Source of the DNA: Begonia masoniana
Lineage: Eukaryota > Streptophyta > Magnoliopsida > Cucurbitales > Begoniaceae
DNA length: 64,000 bases
Assembly: GCA_022432975.1 (NCBI GenBank)
Contig: CM039509.1
Span: 41,760,209-41,824,208, forward strand
Direction: 5' to 3'
Made by a program: the position numbers and the translations under genes. Every line of letters starts with the position of its first letter. The first letter of the stretch is position 1. Below are positions 22,636 through 35,737 of the stretch, one piece after another. The notes under the pieces were generated by a model. The model saw nothing but the letters and a program-made list of their open reading frames with translations. It did no database searches and was not told the origin of the DNA.

Positions 22636-24456
22636 TCAAGGGTTGGGCCTAAACGAATACCGCTCGTTCGACTGGTAGTCGGCTTTTGAGGAGGTATTAT
22701 ACAGCAGATCGTGAATTTTCGAGTACATTACCAATTCTGACGGATCAGCCCCAGCGCTGCTGCTCTGCGATGGACGTGAATTTTCTTGCAGCTTAATCTT
22801 CTCGATCAAATACTGCTTCTCGGCTTCTGCTTCGTTCAACCGTTGTTTAAGATAGCTACTAGCGTAGTCTTCCTCGGATTTGTCCGGCTTTGCAAGAGCT
22901 ACTCTCTGTAGCCTCTCGGCTTCTCTCTTGGCCTCGTTGGCCTTGAGTTGGAACATATCAGCTTCTGCATATTTAAGCCTCACTATCTTCTCCAACTCCT
23001 CAATCTGTTGCTTCTTTCTCTGTTTCTCCTGCTTTATTTCGGCTGCCTCCCTGCTCTTGTCTTCGACCTCTCGTTCGAACGTCTCGACGTCAACGCGAGC
23101 TTTCTTGTACCTCCTCATCTTTTCATCTGCCACCATTTCCATTTTCTGATGACCTCCTGCACCACCTCTGCAATTCGATTGCATGCCTCCTGTGGAGCCA
23201 CTAGTCGACTTCCCTCCCCATTTTCCAATTTATTTGGTGACTCCATTTCAAGGTCTTCACAAGAAAAACTAAATTAGAGCACAGAAAGAAAGCCATTCTT
23301 GATCCAATAAAATGGAAATTGTGTAGAAATATGCCACCTAACAAACTATATATCTTTTTTTTTATGTACCTTGAAAAAACATCAGAATAGCTGTGCAAGC
23401 AGTTTTAGACTCAACAGCTCGGCTCTTCAATTGTTCTTTGAGATCTTCACAATTCCAATAAAGTTTTCTCCCTCGGGCATCATCACTTCCACGGAAGATC
23501 CTACTAACAAAATCAAATTCCCTTGTCAACGACTCTTGATCCCAGGTAGGTGCACAATGCTGGAAAACATCTTTGACCCAACCCAGTAGCTCAGATGTGC
23601 GGTTGCAAGCCTGGCACCTGAAAAGCATTTCGGCTGGGCCAGCTCCATTCTTAATAGAAGGCCCCATGCAAATTTTCCCTTCACGGATAGCACAATCAGT
23701 GTGAGTCCAATGAGAACACAAATCACAACCAATCCAACGACAGGTGTTAACTTCGAAATCAAACTTGTTGCAGATTACACACATGCAAAGATTGCAGAAC
23801 CCATTTCTGCTAGTGCATATTACACAAGTGCAATTGTCAGCTGGAAGTTGGTTCTGGCATGCTATATTTCTGCATCTCTTGTACAAGAAAACCTCAATGA
23901 GGGTTGGTTGAGAGAGACTAATATTTGGGTGCAAGAATGCTTGAATTCCAGTGTTTATGGAAACGAGTATTTCAAGCTGGACACGATGTGCCAAAACCAA
24001 ATTTTCTGCTGTCAAATCAGTTCTGTTCTGCACAAGCTTCTGCAACAAGAAAAATTCTTCTCTCTGCAGTGAAGGACCATTTCCATCCAGGATAGCTCGA
24101 ATCCCATTCTTCAACTCTTCAAGATACTCCTCTGGGAGATATTGCATCTTTTCAGCAATTATATCAACTCTTTCCCTAGCAATATCCCGGAGAGAGATCT
24201 TATCTGCACTTGAAAGGCGTCGGACAACTGATTGTTGAGGACAGCCAACATCTGCCTGCCCATTCTCCATCTTCTTTCTGACAGTGGCATCAGCATTAGG
24301 CCACGTTTCCTGAGAACTAGCACTTTCAGCGGGGGATTCGCGATTTTGATCAGAATTTGATCTGGGTTCCTCAGGGGACAAAGGGGCATCCGATGAAACT
24401 AGGGAAAGAGGAGTTTGAAGCACCCCGGGTCGTGATAACTGATGTGGAGGTCGCAT
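22636..24456 (-). CDS. OBE1/OBE2: OBERON-type PHD-finger protein (OBE1/OBE2-like), with one-base frameshift
   Basis: Exon 1 (23370-24456) starts at MRPPHQLSRPGVLQTPLSLV. It carries the OBERON helical region and an atypical PHD finger made of CTCVICTSRNGFCNLC, CVICNKFDFEVNTC and CDLCSHWTHTDC. Exon 2 (22636-23254) joins in phase (FFQ-DLEME) and ends with a long coiled coil. OBE1/OBE2 are nuclear chromatin-reader proteins needed for meristem and root establishment in Arabidopsis. In exon 2 the frame shifts near 23125: EVVQEVIRK must continue as MEMVADEKMRRYKKA, which needs one more A in a run of four. Both sides are well conserved, so a homopolymer error in the consensus is the simplest explanation. 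Confidence 0.9.
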
Positions 24457-26190
24457 TTTAGCAGGTTGGTGCCAGTGTTGAACCAATACACCTATGAATT
24501 TGCTTAGCATCATAAGAAAAATACAATCTAAAACACACAAAAATGTTGATTGCATATTGGAAAACAGTCGAGCACCTTCTGTTAACTCTTACATTATTAA
24601 AACAATTTTTCTTGCGGGACAAAAGAGAAACACCTAACAAACATCCTCACTACGTAAAAACACAAAGCATAAGAAAGATGGACAAATTTTGACAGAACAT
24701 ATAAGGAACACTGCTTAGACTTGTCATGTTGACAGTACGATGTCAATAGAAATGTGAAAAAATATTATTCCGACAATACAATCTCAGAAAGTTCTTTGTA
24801 AGATAACCCTTAATGGGTAAAATTTCAAGAAATAAGAATTGATAACCATGGTTCATTATTAAAGGAAAACCAACATTATCAAATTTACAGTAAAACTACA
24901 TCCAGTACAACTCATCGGCGGAAAACATACAGTGAAATTATATGAATCAGTTCAAAATGAAACCAGCAAAAAAAAAATGAAAGGGAAAAAAAGATTAAAT
25001 AAAACATCCAAGTCATAGTTTCCCACGAATCTGAAGCGTTGAAAAGGGAGAAATTCGAACTTAAAGCTATCAAACTTTTCGATCTACTAGAAATCACATT
25101 TCCAAACCCCAACAATAACCTATTTAGTTAGATCAAAGCATTAAAAGGAAAATTCAAAAGTCTCAACAACTACACTCGCTCTTCTCAGGATTCGAACAAA
25201 AAAATCAAAGCGAAAGAAAAAAAAAAGATACATATACAGATCGAAAAATGCTCAAGAAATGAGAGCAGAGGGAGAAGATAAAAAGAAAAAGTTCACGGAA
25301 CATTACAATATTCCACGAAAAAATCTGGGTAGAAATGACAGATTGAGGAAGATGCAGAGTTAGCTCCCTCTGAACAAAGCCCAGTTGGGCGGAGAAGATG
25401 ATGATCGCCGAGACTAGGATTTGACCGATTCAGCTCATCCTCTTCTACCTTCCACCGTTTTCGGCACAATAAGACGTGGACAACGAAAGCAGCACGTGAG
25501 ACGTGACGACCCGTCGGAAAACATCATCGATACCTTAAATTTTTAATTCTGTCAATTGACACGTTAAAATTTGAATTTTCGTTAATTAATCCTTAGAAAA
25601 ACACCCGTAACTTGAGGATTTTCGTGGACAGTTCGTGACATGATCTCATCCTGGACGACAAAACGTCACCGAGAAGTCCCTATATTACACTACATCAGTT
25701 GACTAAACTAAACTCTCTATACTATTTACAGAAATTGTTTTCTGTAACCAATGAGATACAAATGATTACATTCCTCTCAGTTCTAACTATTACTTTTCAA
25801 AATTACTGATAATTTTTCGTGATATCGATGTAAAAGATGAGATCTTTTACATAGTTGAAAATATATCTTGATATTGTTGGTAATTTGTCGCTTTAAAACT
25901 GTCACATTTTAGACTTACGTTCCAAATCCTGGGTGTTATTTGATTAGCAAGGGAAGAGTACGAGTCTAAAATATTCGAAAGAACAAATTTTTGCGTCTCG
26001 TTAAATGGGTCGTTAGAGTTTTACGCGTTAATTCTGGGAGTGGAAGTCAGGGTTTTTGATTAGCTTAGTTTGGAGATGATCATCTGAAATCTAAGTTGTT
26101 CGAATGGAATAAACTATCAATTAAAGAAAGAGGAGTTGATTCGAAGGATTATTATAAACAAAAGGAATGACGGACAAAGGGAAGAGAAAT
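24457..26190. other. 5' leader, leader intron and promoter of the OBERON gene
   Basis: A 3' splice site lies just left of 24492, so a noncoding leader exon is expected to the right, probably within 25200-25420. Beyond that the DNA is AT-rich, with no reading frame of note up to the small gene at 26191. Confidence 0.4.
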
Positions 26191-26511
26191 CTAGAGATGG
26201 AGAGTGGTATCAACTTCAGAATTGGGTGCAGTTTTGGCGGAAGAATCACCATGCTCGAAGTTCTTCCACTTTTTGAGCATCACCATGGCTTGACGATGGG
26301 CTTGCTCCTCCTGCTGCTGCTTCATGTTATTTAAACTCAGAGACAGCGAGTCCTCAGCCGTGGGAAGCTGAGCAAGCTTCAAATCCGATCGGAATGACTG
26401 ATTTCTTTGATCAGACAGCTTTCTCAGCAGCTCTTTCTCCTTTCTTCTCTGTTTGTCTTTCTGCAACTGTCTGAACCTTTCCTGCAAAAGAGCAATGGAG
26501 TCACCGGCCAT
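26191..26511 (-). CDS. Small charged protein of unknown function (106 aa)
   Basis: One uninterrupted frame starts MAGDSIALLQERFRQLQKDK and ends VDTTLHL. Residues about 8-40 are rich in Arg, Lys, Gln and Glu with a heptad-like spacing of Leu, suggesting a coiled coil. The middle has SLSLSLNNMKQQQEEQ. I do not recognise the family. Codon composition and the well-placed ATG make it look like a genuine small plant gene. It stands alone between OBERON and the duplicated ATPase region, with no visible partner. Confidence 0.5.
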   Translation of the reverse strand: MAGDSIALLQERFRQLQKDKQRRKEKELLRKLSDQRNQSFRSDLKLAQLPTAEDSLSLSLNNMKQQQEEQAHRQAMVMLKKWKNFEHGDSSAKTAPNSEVDTTLHL

Positions 26512-27250
26512 AGCTCGAGAAAGACCTCTATGGTGGATGGATTTTCACAGACTATTTCAAGTTATAAATGGGATTTTGAAGGTACCCATCAGTGGTGTAT
26601 GTACTGTAAATCGACAAAAGCAAAACAGTTTTGTTTCGGCACCGATTCGTAGCTTTCTGGACGATACAATAAGATACTAACGACAATAGGTTGATGTAGA
26701 GGAAAATACAAAGGGAAAGAGTTTGAAAAACTAGACTTGATATGGTAGATTTTTACTGTGGGAGGAGCATGGGGAGGAGGATAGTAGAGTGAAAAGAAAC
26801 TCCAAAGAGAAAATGAAAGTAGCACTTGGAAGGAAGAGGGTTAGGTAAGGGATTGTGTCATTTTGTCTTTTAAAACTTCTATTGGCGTTGGAGAAAATGG
26901 ACATTTTTTGTGGGTCGTGACAACCTTTTCCAACATGTTTTGCATAAGCTTTTCAAATGAAATCATAATATTTTGCAGTGTTGATGATTTTGACCACAAA
27001 ATGCATGAATCATTCAAGCTGATTGCCATGAAAAGACAGTTTGGAAGATACCCTATGTTCTGTTTCAGGTTCTTCAAACAAAAGCAGCTCTTAATTTAGT
27101 CATATCTCCTATCGCCAGAGTGTAGTCGATAATCAAGTACCTGATAAACTTCTGCAACTCATTTTCTGGCTATGGAAACTTTGGGCAGCTTCATACAATG
27201 TTCACTTCCGTTAAGCCCATCTATGAAGAAAGTTTAATGCCATCAAAATA
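26512..27250. other. Intergenic DNA left of the duplication
   Basis: Holds the presumed promoter of the 106-residue gene. No other feature with support. Confidence 0.4.
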
Positions 27251-28912
27251 GTTGCATGATTATTGAAAGAGATGCATTACAACAAGAATGTTTCATTGAT
27301 ATTGATGAGATAGTTAAATTGGATGAGGAATGGATCGAGAGAGGAGTCAGGTGAAGTGTACCCACACTAGAAAGAATACATTGCCATGATTCAGAACCCT
27401 CCTTTTGTTTTCGCTAAAATGAGGTGAAAGGGATGAGAATTCATGGTGAAGTACTACGACCAGAAAACAGAGACACTGTAATTTACGTAAAAATTTAAAT
27501 TTTAGAACTCAAATATGTATATATACAGAGAAGTAATAAAATCTTAACTTTAAATAGGAGGTCGAGCGAGCCCGGAACTCCAACATTGATCGATATTTAC
27601 AAGCTATGTCACTGACTCACTGTAGTCGCTATAACAACGAATCTGCCTAAGCCTTTCAGACACTATTTCTATCTGCCCAAAATCAAAGGGAAATGAATTG
27701 AAGGAATAAAGGAGAATATGTACAGCAACCACTTGAACATCCATGGAAGTGCTGCAATCAAGATGCAGAATGCCCATTTCTCTGCACTCAACCTCGCACA
27801 CCCTGTAAATCCTTCAGTATACGGCAGAAGCATTGCCTGAATTACAGGAACAGCTCCCAAAGCCAGCAAAAACCAACAGTTTGAAAGGACGACTATAAAT
27901 ACTTCTCTCTTTGTAATCTCCATTGCATTCAGAAGGTTGAAGATCTGGCAAAGGGTAAAAGTATTTATGACCACTGGCTGCCGGACTTCTTCGTTCATGC
28001 CGGATAAGTGCTTTCCTAAGTATTCAATCATCAGAACTACAGAAGCCAGGTATAGGACCTGAATTGCTATTTTAGTCCAAATAACTTTAGTTATAAGCGG
28101 TTGATTTCTCTTGCCTTTTTGGGAGACTTGTGTTTCATTCCCTTTTAGCTCCATTGTCATCATCAAACAACCAAGAAGACTTCCAACCAGATTCACCCAA
28201 ATAATGTGAATTGCAGTTATGGGGGATCGTCCGGAACAAATTGTGGAGAACAGGGCAATGAACAACCCAGACAAAGAAGCTGTGAGCTGAAGCTGATAGA
28301 ATGTCTGCATGTTAGAGTAAACATTTTGGCCATATATTTGAACTTGGGTTAGTGATTCAACGCCTTTGACAATAATATCAGAGACAATTTTTGCAATTTC
28401 AATGCTCTTGTTATCTTCCACTATCCCAACATCCGCTGTTTTCAAAGCTGGAACATCTCCTGCCGTCATTCCTCCTACGAACGCAACTACCTCACCTTCT
28501 TCTTGTAATTTCTCTACTAAAACAAGTTTGTGCTTGGGAAGGCAATTTCCCATTACAGTAAGCTTTTCTGCCATGGCTCCATTTGCCAGTGTCTCTATTT
28601 CTGCACCTTCAATTGCCAAATTGTCAGACGTACACTGAAATATTCCCAGTTCAGAAGCTATGACCTTTGCCAGCACGAGCTGATCCTCTGATACTAAGAT
28701 GACACGTAATCCTGCATCCCTGATCTTCTCCAATGTCTTTTTGGTCTCTTCTTGGCATAGGTACTTCAGACCCACTAATGCCAGCAAGTGCATGTTGTCT
28801 TCTTTAAGCTCTTGGACCATTGCTTCTTTAATAGCAAATGCTATGGGTCTAAAGCCATTAATCTCCATTGCTCTAATTACTAGTTCAAAAGTACTCTTTT
28901 GATCTTCCATAG

Positions 28913-30789
28913 TGTTGCGAAAAATCGTGATACGCAAGTGCACGTGTCGCAGAAGTAATAAAGTGTATATAAAAGTACGAGTGTCGATCCCACGAGGAAT
29001 AATTATGTTAAATATTGAATTTCTAAATTTCAGTTTAATTTGAAAAGAAATAATAGGTTGATGATTTAAGATTTTAAACTAAAATAATTTAAATAAAAGA
29101 AATTAAACAATTTAAATAATAAAATTAAATATAAAAGAGTAACATTATATGATGAGAAAATCCAGGGTTCCGATTTCACTTAGCTAATCCTATTTATCAG
29201 ACCTAATTCAAATAGTTAAATCCTATTTCTATGTGTTGATGGCAATTTCACGAAAATATTTATCAATCTCTCTCGAGCAAAGATAAACTTATTCAATTAA
29301 CGAATTATCACCTCTCGGTCTCTAATCCTGAGAATTAATTGAATACATTAGGAACAAGAAATTATATTACCACTCAAACGTCCTAACTATCTCTAGCCTA
29401 GGATCCTTTTTAAGGCAAAATATTCAGTGCACGGTTAAATTCTCCGCTCTCGCATCCCGAATCAACCCTAAAGTTCTTAGTTTTGGTGATCAAGCAAACC
29501 TAAGCATTACGTCCAGAATAAATTACTCAACACAGAACAGAAACAGAAAATTAAATACTTGAATCAAGAAAAATAAATAATCATAACTAGGCTACATCGA
29601 AACCCTAGAACAAACGTTTAGTTCATGCTAAAAGGTAAATAAATAACGATAATATTAAATAGTTGCATTATGAAATAGTGAAATAAAAAGGAAAAGAAAA
29701 CTATGCTGTCGCCAGAATTGTTCCTCGCCGAAAATCGCCTCGGTGAGAGCTCTCTACCGCCTCCCAGAATGAATTCTAAGCTGCCCAGCCGTTTTAGAAT
29801 TTTAGGTCTGCTATGTTTTTATTATTTTCTTTTAGCTAGACCAACGGCTTGGATTAGTTCTGATTTAAGTTAAATGGTTTGGATTAAAACACGTCCTCTT
29901 TCCATATTAATTTTGATCAGCGATCTGTGTGGCAATTGATCTCTGCATTTCTTTATTTTCATTGCTGGATTATGTATTTGTCAATTGCTTCTTTGTCAAA
30001 GTAATTAGCTTCCAGCTGCTCTTCAATCTCTAGAGAACGCCGACCGTGAATCGCTGCTCACCAATTCGCAGAATACTCTGCTCTGTAAATCGCCGGATCG
30101 TCACCTGAATCACTCACTCGCTGTTGCTCTGTGGAGAAATCGCCGACTCCCAAGTCGCCCAACGCTCTCGCTCCAAATCACAGACTTCGCTCGCCAGAAT
30201 CCGAGCGCTATCCAAATCGCCGCCTTCAAAATTGCAGAATCTCCAAGCGCTGCTCTCTTCCATGTACGGCGATCTGAACGGCGATCGGTCTCTGGATTTA
30301 TATAGAGATCGATCGCTTCTCTTCAATGATTGCTGGCTTCTCTTCAGAAATCAATCGCGGGCTGTTCACATCCATAGACAGAAATCGATCGCAGGTATGA
30401 GCAGAGATCGATCGCTGTTTAAAATAAATCTGAATGTCAGTCGCTGGATGGTAATTCACTGGATGGCGATCACTTTTAATTGTGTGTGGCGATCGATCTC
30501 TACATTTTATAGAGATCGATCGCTGCCTTCTTCTCCAATTGCTTCCGTTGCTGATAATTGTGTGGCGACCGATCTCTGAATTGTATGGAGATCGGTCGCT
30601 GCTTGTGACTTCTTTGCTGTTTGTGGTGATCGCTGCATGTGATTTCTTCTTGTTTTCTTTTATTCCTATTTTTGTAAACTTTTCTGCACACTTATACAAT
30701 TATCGTTAAATTCTTCCGATCACTTGAGGAAAATTATTCATTTTAAGTATAAAAGAGTATAAATAAGTGCGTAAAATACACACTTATCA
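28913..30789 (-). mobile_element. Solo LTR (1877 bp) inserted in the left ATPase-like copy
   Basis: The insert runs from TGTTGCGAAAAATCG to ACACTTATCA (TG...CA) and is flanked by the perfect 5-bp direct repeat CATAG (28908-28912 and 30790-30794). The intact copy has a single CATAG at the same point. The ends match the LTRs of the element at 38277-45904, so it belongs to that family, in the same (minus) orientation. No internal region remains, as expected after recombination between two LTRs. Confidence 0.95.
30270..30605. repeat. GATCGATC hairpin array in the solo LTR
   Basis: At least three inverted-repeat units are seen, for example GCGATCGATCTCT paired with AGAGATCGATCGC around loops of roughly 10 bases (near 30490-30524 and 30567-30600, and a looser one at 30283-30316). 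The same hairpins occur in the LTRs at 38277 and 44223 and in the unrelated LTR at 53207. Confidence 0.8.
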
Positions 30790-33530
30790 CATAGCTCGAA
30801 CTTCCCCTCTAGTATCGTAATAATGGGAGCACTTTGCCAATATTGTCGATGCAGCTCCTTTACAGTGCTTCTGTTCCCCATCTTCAGTTCTTACACCATT
30901 GTTGGTAGAGCTTAAGTTTCTAACCAGGAGCTCCACATTCATATCCCACTGTGACTTTGCAAACGATATGACTGCGTCATCTGCCTGACAAGTGTTGGGT
31001 TCAGGACCTGATACGCTCATTGCTTGAGCAAGGATTTCAAGAAGGTTTTGATCAATTCTTTCTTCCGTGTCAACTTTCACATCTTTTTCGCCTATCCAAA
31101 ATTCATTAACTGCTATCTGGTTGCAGAACAAGGCACCTGTTATGTCAAAACAGATGGCAGAAATAAGGCCAACTGTACCACAAGCAGATAAGTTCTGAGG
31201 ATTCCCATGATTGGAAACAAACTTCTCTTTCCAGAAACTGAGGGAAATTGTGATTACGAAAAGCAAACCATGCTGTATTCCTATTACTGCCGCTGCAAGA
31301 ACCTTAGTCAAGATGGAAACTCTTCCTTGAGGTTTCAACAATAGTTTCCCAAAGATACTCAGCATCCGGGACAATTTAGTTTCTCCTTTGATTTCTGGCA
31401 TGTCGAAATGGCTGCCATGTTTTCCAAACAGCAATCGTACCAGAACCACGAGAGCAATCAGTATAAACACCAAGAGAGCAATCTTATCATTGAAAATGTA
31501 AGGTTTGTCCAGCCGAGATTGCAACAATGGCTTCTCTGTGGGATGAATCATCACCGAGCTCAGCCGGTCACCCAAAGCCGTGTCGGCACCTACTGAGATC
31601 ACAATCATGTAACAATGACCCTTTGTGACTTTAGAACCTGCAAGAAGAGGTTCAACACGTCGTCTACTGCCAGATCTTCGCCTCTCAAGAACAATCCATC
31701 AGCAGGGACTCTGTCACCTTCCTTCAATTTCACTCTATCGCCCACCACAACGTCGGAAATGGAGACCATTACACTTTCTCCTCCTCTTTCAACATGTACT
31801 ACCATCTCATTCTTGGCTTTGAGCAAATTTTTCTCCATCTTTATTTCTTGATTGAAATTAGTCACAGAAGAGAAAGCTACAAGCACGAACACTGCAACAA
31901 GTATGGCAACACCATCATGCCATCCATATTTTGCACCTTCCTCGGTCATATCAACTGGAAAACTTAATCCGGCTGCCAATAGAAGGAAGATGATTGTGAA
32001 ACTGGCTATGGACTTGAATAAGAAGTGCCCAAAACCTTTACGACGAATGATATAAGAATTCAAATATGTAGCTTGTTCTGCAGTCGCCTGTTGAAACAAA
32101 GGAATGATTAAAATTTTAAGCAAATTAAGAGTTCAAAGTAACTTCCAGTCTCCGTTTACCTCTGACCGAGAATCTAGAAGCAACGAAACCTTCTCAACAC
32201 CTCCAAATTTACGGAGTAAATCCAGATCCTTCTCTTTCACGATCCTGCGAAAAAGATGCTCGTCGTATCCTACTTCACCTTCCTCATCATCCGAGCCTAC
32301 ATCGATCACATGATAGGGTTTACCTCGCCGGGCTGCGAGATGACCGATAAAGCGTAACCGCAAACGTAGTTGCGAGCTCCAAAAACTTTTGCCAGAAGCC
32401 GAAGAAGCGCCAGTGCAAATTTCGAAGCTGGCGCTAAGAGTATCGCCGCCATCATCAGCACCGCAATCTTCTACCCTGCCATCCACATCCTCCAGCGGAA
32501 AATCTTCCGCACGATAATACCGAGACGAGGCAACTCTTCTGTTCTTTAACGCTGTCTTCAAATGCATAAAAAATAGAAACCACAACCGCCAAACCCGAAC
32601 TCCTTTTCCAGAATCAGAGCACGCGCGAGCTGTAATATGCAATCCGGCGCCAATACCGTCGTGTTCGTGGGTATTATCTCCGGCCAAAACACTGGAGCTC
32701 CCCTGAGACATGCTGTGGGCACTGCTTTAACAAATCAAAGATCAAGATTGCACCAAAACAAAAACAAAAGAAAACAACCTGAAGAATCAACGCTCAATTC
32801 AAATCTCGAGAGTAGAGCCCAATAATTAGCGTTCGGGCGCCATTAAATAAAGAACGGCCTGGCATGACGGCATCACATCACAACACATGAATTAATTAAA
32901 TTAAATAATTATTTAAATTTGGAAAATAGTGCAGATTAGTAAGAGTAATACTACTAAACTTATCAGTTATCTCGATAATCAACACATTGATAATATTATA
33001 TTCCATAAATAAATAATTAGTTACCAAAATTTTGGTCAAATAATACGTCACACCGTGACATGTTTCACAAAATTTGAAATATTTGTTACAGCATATACGC
33101 GGCATTGACCTTTTGGCACTCCACCTGTCGGCTGCCCACCCAAAAGGAAAATATTTTAACACGCGGGTCAAAAACAAATATAGCCAAAATTCATTAATAT
33201 TCTATTCCCTTCAAAAAGGCCCCACTATCACTATCAGATTAATTAGTACAATGGGCATTTTAGAAACATAATAACTGCTCTTTATTCTCGCCTAACTTCA
33301 GTGCTCACGTCAGACGGCTCGAATTTGGCATCTGTAATCTGGTTGTCAAATAGAGTTGGTACAAAAGTGTACGTTCCCTCCTCCTTAGGACAAGTCTTTG
33401 TCAGAAGAGATGTAAGGCGAGTCTTGACAAACCGCGTATTACTTTTATTGCTTGCACTTGCAGCCCCCTAAATCAGTTAGATCACGTCGTCTTTTATAAG
33501 TGATATAATTAATTAATTACTTTGTTTGGT

Positions 33531-34902
33531 AAGTGATATATCTAAATCTGCCCGGCCCATTCATACCATATAACCAAGTTCAAATTAATAAAGACTAGTA
33601 GAAAATGCCAAAATTCTACTACTTGCAAGGCTTCCAAACCACGGGTGCGCATGACCAGCCCCAGACCCGAGGGCATAATCAATCCTCAAAAGTTCGGTTT
33701 AGTTCAAGCCAGTTCTGTTAGTGGGAGTAACTGCATGTTAACTTAATCGATATTAAACATAATTATTTTGATGATTAATTTAATAAATTAAATATATTAT
33801 TCCCGGTTATTAATTATTGTTGAGTTAAATTGTTGTTTGAATATTTGTTTAAATGGCTATCCTTAGATATATGTATCATGGGCAACTGCCCTGAGCTTGT
33901 CACATGATGCTTAGATACCCCAACCCTAATTAAATGCCATATTGCTTGTATTTGCCACTTAAGCTGAGCCCAGCCCAGCCCAGTCTCTTCTCAAATAATC
34001 CCCCCCTCTCTAAATTGCCCTCCTGAATAAGCTATAGATCGTTTTTAATGCAATGGTCAAGATTATCCATTGCGCAATCAAATTTTTGTTGATTGTTAAA
34101 GTTCATCCACAATTTGATCATCGACTTCGATCGACTACTTTGGTGGGTGGGTTTCCCCTATTATTTGTGAAGACATGCAAGAGAAGTTATAATTTGACCA
34201 ATCGTAGTTCTTTGATGGAGCCTAGAGAAGTTCTAACTCGACTATCACTCAAATTATAGCTTCTTTGATCAGAGAGGAATAACAAGTCTTAAACACACAC
34301 ACACACACTGGGTTGTTCATTTGTTCATGTAACAAAGTGTCACTTCATATGTTCATTATCTCTCGAGATAATTTTGCAATTGTATGAACAAACATAGTAG
34401 AATATAAGATTACAACTTTAAAATTAGAGAACTTTCCAGTTATTTTAGAATTGATTTAACATTGTCTTGTATGAAAAAACAACACACATGGAAATAACTA
34501 TTATGCATTAAATTTCAATAATTCTATCGATAAGATTAAGAAACATTTACTATTTATTAAATAGTATTTAAGAAGGATTTTTGCTAGCATGAAATGGAAA
34601 ATGTAAAAAAAACGAGGCAGTTTTCAATGCAACTCAAAACAGGGAATACTCGGAGCTTTTGCAGTAGTAAAGAAGCCAAGAGCTATTTCCATTTCACTAC
34701 ATTCCCAGTTTTCTTTGATATCACAAGCATAAATTAAATTTGAGCATAGACAGTTGATATAAAGACTGGCCGTAAATATGGAAAGGACATAATGAATCAG
34801 GGTTAAGAAATGTCAAGGATTGTAAAGAAGATGAAGTACCTGAGGCTGAGATGTGCATTTCTGTAAAGGAGAAGTAAATAGAGTTGAAGTTCTTCACACA
34901 AG
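33531..34902. other. Intergenic DNA between duplication and gypsy element
   Basis: No gene is seen. A short (AC)n microsatellite lies at 34292-34308. The last 300 bases join to 37865 if the gypsy insertion is removed and may be flank of the DUF3444 pseudogene. Confidence 0.4.
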
Positions 34903-35258
34903 TGTTATAGATCCTTTAATCTTAGATCCAGAACAATTCCAGAATACACAAATAGTGATTATACTAAGAACATCAACAGCAAAGTTCCAACATTGAAGGG
35001 AGTTCGAGAGCCCTCCTCTCTCCACTCTAGTGTCTTTTTCCCCCCCTCTAACTTCTTTTCCCACTTCCCCTATAACCTCCTCCTCTCCTAACTGTTTTTC
35101 CATAGGTAATTCCTCTTTTACCCCTAGTTAATTTATAAGAAAAATAACTAAATATACATAACCGAAATATAACAAAAACATAAGAAAAACATAGCTATGC
35201 TCTTGCTGGGTCTCGTTTTCGCCTTGCATATGTGAATCGAAATGGTGGATTCCTATCA
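34903..35258 (-). repeat. 3' LTR of the gypsy element (356 bp)
   Basis: Near-identical to 37505-37859. The polypurine side of the internal region ends directly at 35259. Confidence 0.9.
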
Positions 35259-35682
35259 ATACCCACCGCCCAAACTTGGACCTTGTCCTCAAGGTCAAAT
35301 TCTGGAAATTGGGCGTGAATGCCATCTTCGGTATATCCTCCGATCGTACTCTGATCTGATGATAGCCGGACTTCAGATCTAGTTTGGAAAAAATGACCGC
35401 CCCGGATAGTTCATCCAAAAGTTCATCAACCCATCGAATTGGGAATTTATTGGGAATAGTGACCTTGTTAAGGGCTCGATAATCCACACAAAAACGCCAA
35501 CTCCCATCCTTCTTTTTAACCAAAATTACTTGGCTCGAGAAAGGGTTGGTGCTAGGTTGAATGATGCCGGCCGCTAGCATTTCACCCACCAATTTCTCAA
35601 TCTCATCCTTTTGAATTTGGGGGTCGGTAAGGCCGAACACAAACCGGAGAAGTGCTTGGAGCAAGCACAATGGAATGATCAA
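35128..35682 (-). pseudogene. Gypsy reverse transcriptase fragment fused to integrase end
   Basis: The frame begins with the RT entry region [20 protein letters not shown], then [20 protein letters not shown] and [15 protein letters not shown], which are conserved RT blocks 1-3. The catalytic YXDD block is absent. After MAFTP the sequence changes to the terminal integrase region and continues into the LTR, so the deletion joins RT to the end of pol. Confidence 0.85.
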
Positions 35683-35737
35683 GGGTCCTTGGAGGTGGCA
35701 ACCCTGGAGGCATGGAAAATAGTTCTGGAAAAGATGA

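Larger units (their letters stand above)
27669..32711 (-). pseudogene. P2B (ACA-type) Ca2+-ATPase-like pseudoenzyme, left copy, disrupted
   Basis: Exon 1 is 32160-32711; exon 2 is 30795-32087 plus 27669-28912. Relative to the intact copy (47468-50671) it has three main changes. A 28-bp deletion near 31647 shifts the frame in the actuator domain. An 1877-bp solo LTR is inserted at 28913-30789. A short segment after the exon 2 start differs in length by a multiple of three. It shares the same degenerate motifs as the other copy: QHGL for PEGL, DITGALF for DKTGTLT, and VGGMTAGDVPAL for TGDGTNDAPAL. The loss of catalytic residues therefore predates the duplication. No full-length product can be made; a product from exon 1 and the first part of exon 2 is possible. 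Flanks are conserved, so it may still be transcribed. Confidence 0.92.
27251..33530 (-). repeat. Left copy of a direct segmental duplication
   Basis: Sequence from TTGCATGATTATTGAAAGAG (27252) through the ATPase-like gene and its upstream flank to about 33530 matches 47103 to about 51600 in the same orientation. After removing the solo LTR (28913-30789) the two units are of similar size, about 4.4 kb. The homology covers 3' flank, both exons, the intron and about 0.8 kb upstream, so promoter and terminator were copied with the gene. The outer borders are approximate. Confidence 0.9.

Noticed and set aside
27604..27801. Minus-strand frame at the ATPase 3' end, also 47403-47750
   Set aside because: Out-of-frame shadow overlapping the C-terminal codons of the ATPase-like genes.
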